A stretch of 22,091 bases of DNA from an uncultured Clostridia bacterium (GTDB lineage Bacteria > Bacillota > Clostridia > TANB77 > CAG-508). The stretch spans positions 1-22,091 of the forward strand of contig CAKPHJ010000021.1 in assembly GCA_934157205.1 (NCBI GenBank). Direction: 5' to 3'. Below are positions 21,899 to 22,091 of the stretch, one piece after another. The notes under the pieces are model-generated. The model was given only the letters and a program-made list of their open reading frames with translations. It made no database searches and was not told the origin of the DNA. A program made the position numbers and the translations under genes. Position 1 is the first letter of the stretch. Each line of letters opens with the position of its first letter.

Positions 21899-22091
21899 TT
21901 TATTCCTCCGTTTTTTTATATTATTTTTTCCTAAGTTTATTTTAATATACCATTTAATTTTTGAAAGTACAATACTTTTGTGTTGCATTTTAAGGGATTT
22001 TTTATTCAAATTATTTTAAAAAATTGCCTTAATTTTTTCAACATTTATAATATAATTTTTTAAAATATTGACTTACATATATTTCCATGAT

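Noticed and set aside
21821..22009. A 62-aa gene starting at 22009 (MNKKSLKMQHKS...)
   Set aside because: No ribosome binding site at that start. The good site and ATG are at 21898, which belongs to the decayed surface gene.
1..22091. tRNA, rRNA, CRISPR arrays, insertion sequences and phage genes
   Set aside because: I looked for cloverleaf patterns with CCA-like ends, regular short repeats with spacers and transposase motifs on both strands and saw none that I could support.

Overview
The window is a very AT-rich stretch (roughly a quarter G+C by eye) from an endospore-forming, low-GC Clostridia-type Firmicute. The evidence is a spoIIA operon, spoIID-spoIIQ, a complete spoIIIAA-AH operon, LexA, strong AGGAGG ribosome binding sites and almost everything coded on the minus strand. 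It resembles uncultured gut Clostridia; I cannot name the species.

Layout by region. 1-704: 3'-truncated AAA-ATPase-like gene. 763-1416: lexA with a self-operator over its -35. 1570-5137: spoIIQ, spoIID, sigF, spoIIAB, spoIIAA (transcribed right to left as AA-AB-sigF-spoIID-spoIIQ). 5290-7109: fucO-like alcohol dehydrogenase and a membrane-anchored unknown. 7282-8961: phosphofructokinase and an undecaprenol/diacylglycerol kinase. 9274-9480: small plus-strand XRE regulator. 9515-14888: spoIIIAH to spoIIIAA, behind a good sigma-E promoter. 14952-17490: a large anchored unknown and yebC. 17619-18173: sugar O-acetyltransferase. 18231-20684: GHKL sensor kinase, a 13-codon peptide ORF and a response regulator with a Spo0A-type output domain. 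21026-21364: XRE regulator. 21558-21898: decayed remnant of a surface-protein gene.

The main discovery: four conserved genes (sigF, spoIIIAE, spoIIIAA, yebC) are broken in the standard reading frame at five places. Every break is the same event: an in-frame CGG codon at which skipping the C (a +1 shift, so the next codon is GGN, glycine) restores the conserved protein. I went through every minus-strand CGG in the window. About 20 others fall inside genes and all are out of frame; no in-frame CGG is used as an ordinary sense codon; the plus-strand genes contain none. CGG therefore looks like an unassigned ('hungry') codon, or the start of a four-base codon CGGN, used as a recurrent +1 frameshift site. 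Two of the sites are needed for sigma-F, one for YebC (a translation-associated factor), and two for the feeding-tube complex. This looks like a genome-wide recoding habit rather than decay of individual genes.

How the genes work together: SpoIIAA, SpoIIAB and SigF form the forespore sigma switch. SpoIIQ (forespore side) and SpoIIIAA-AH (mother-cell side) build the channel between the two cells, and SpoIID remodels peptidoglycan during engulfment. The kinase, peptide and Spo0A-like regulator cluster may be a separate signalling input. The remaining genes are housekeeping or unknown.
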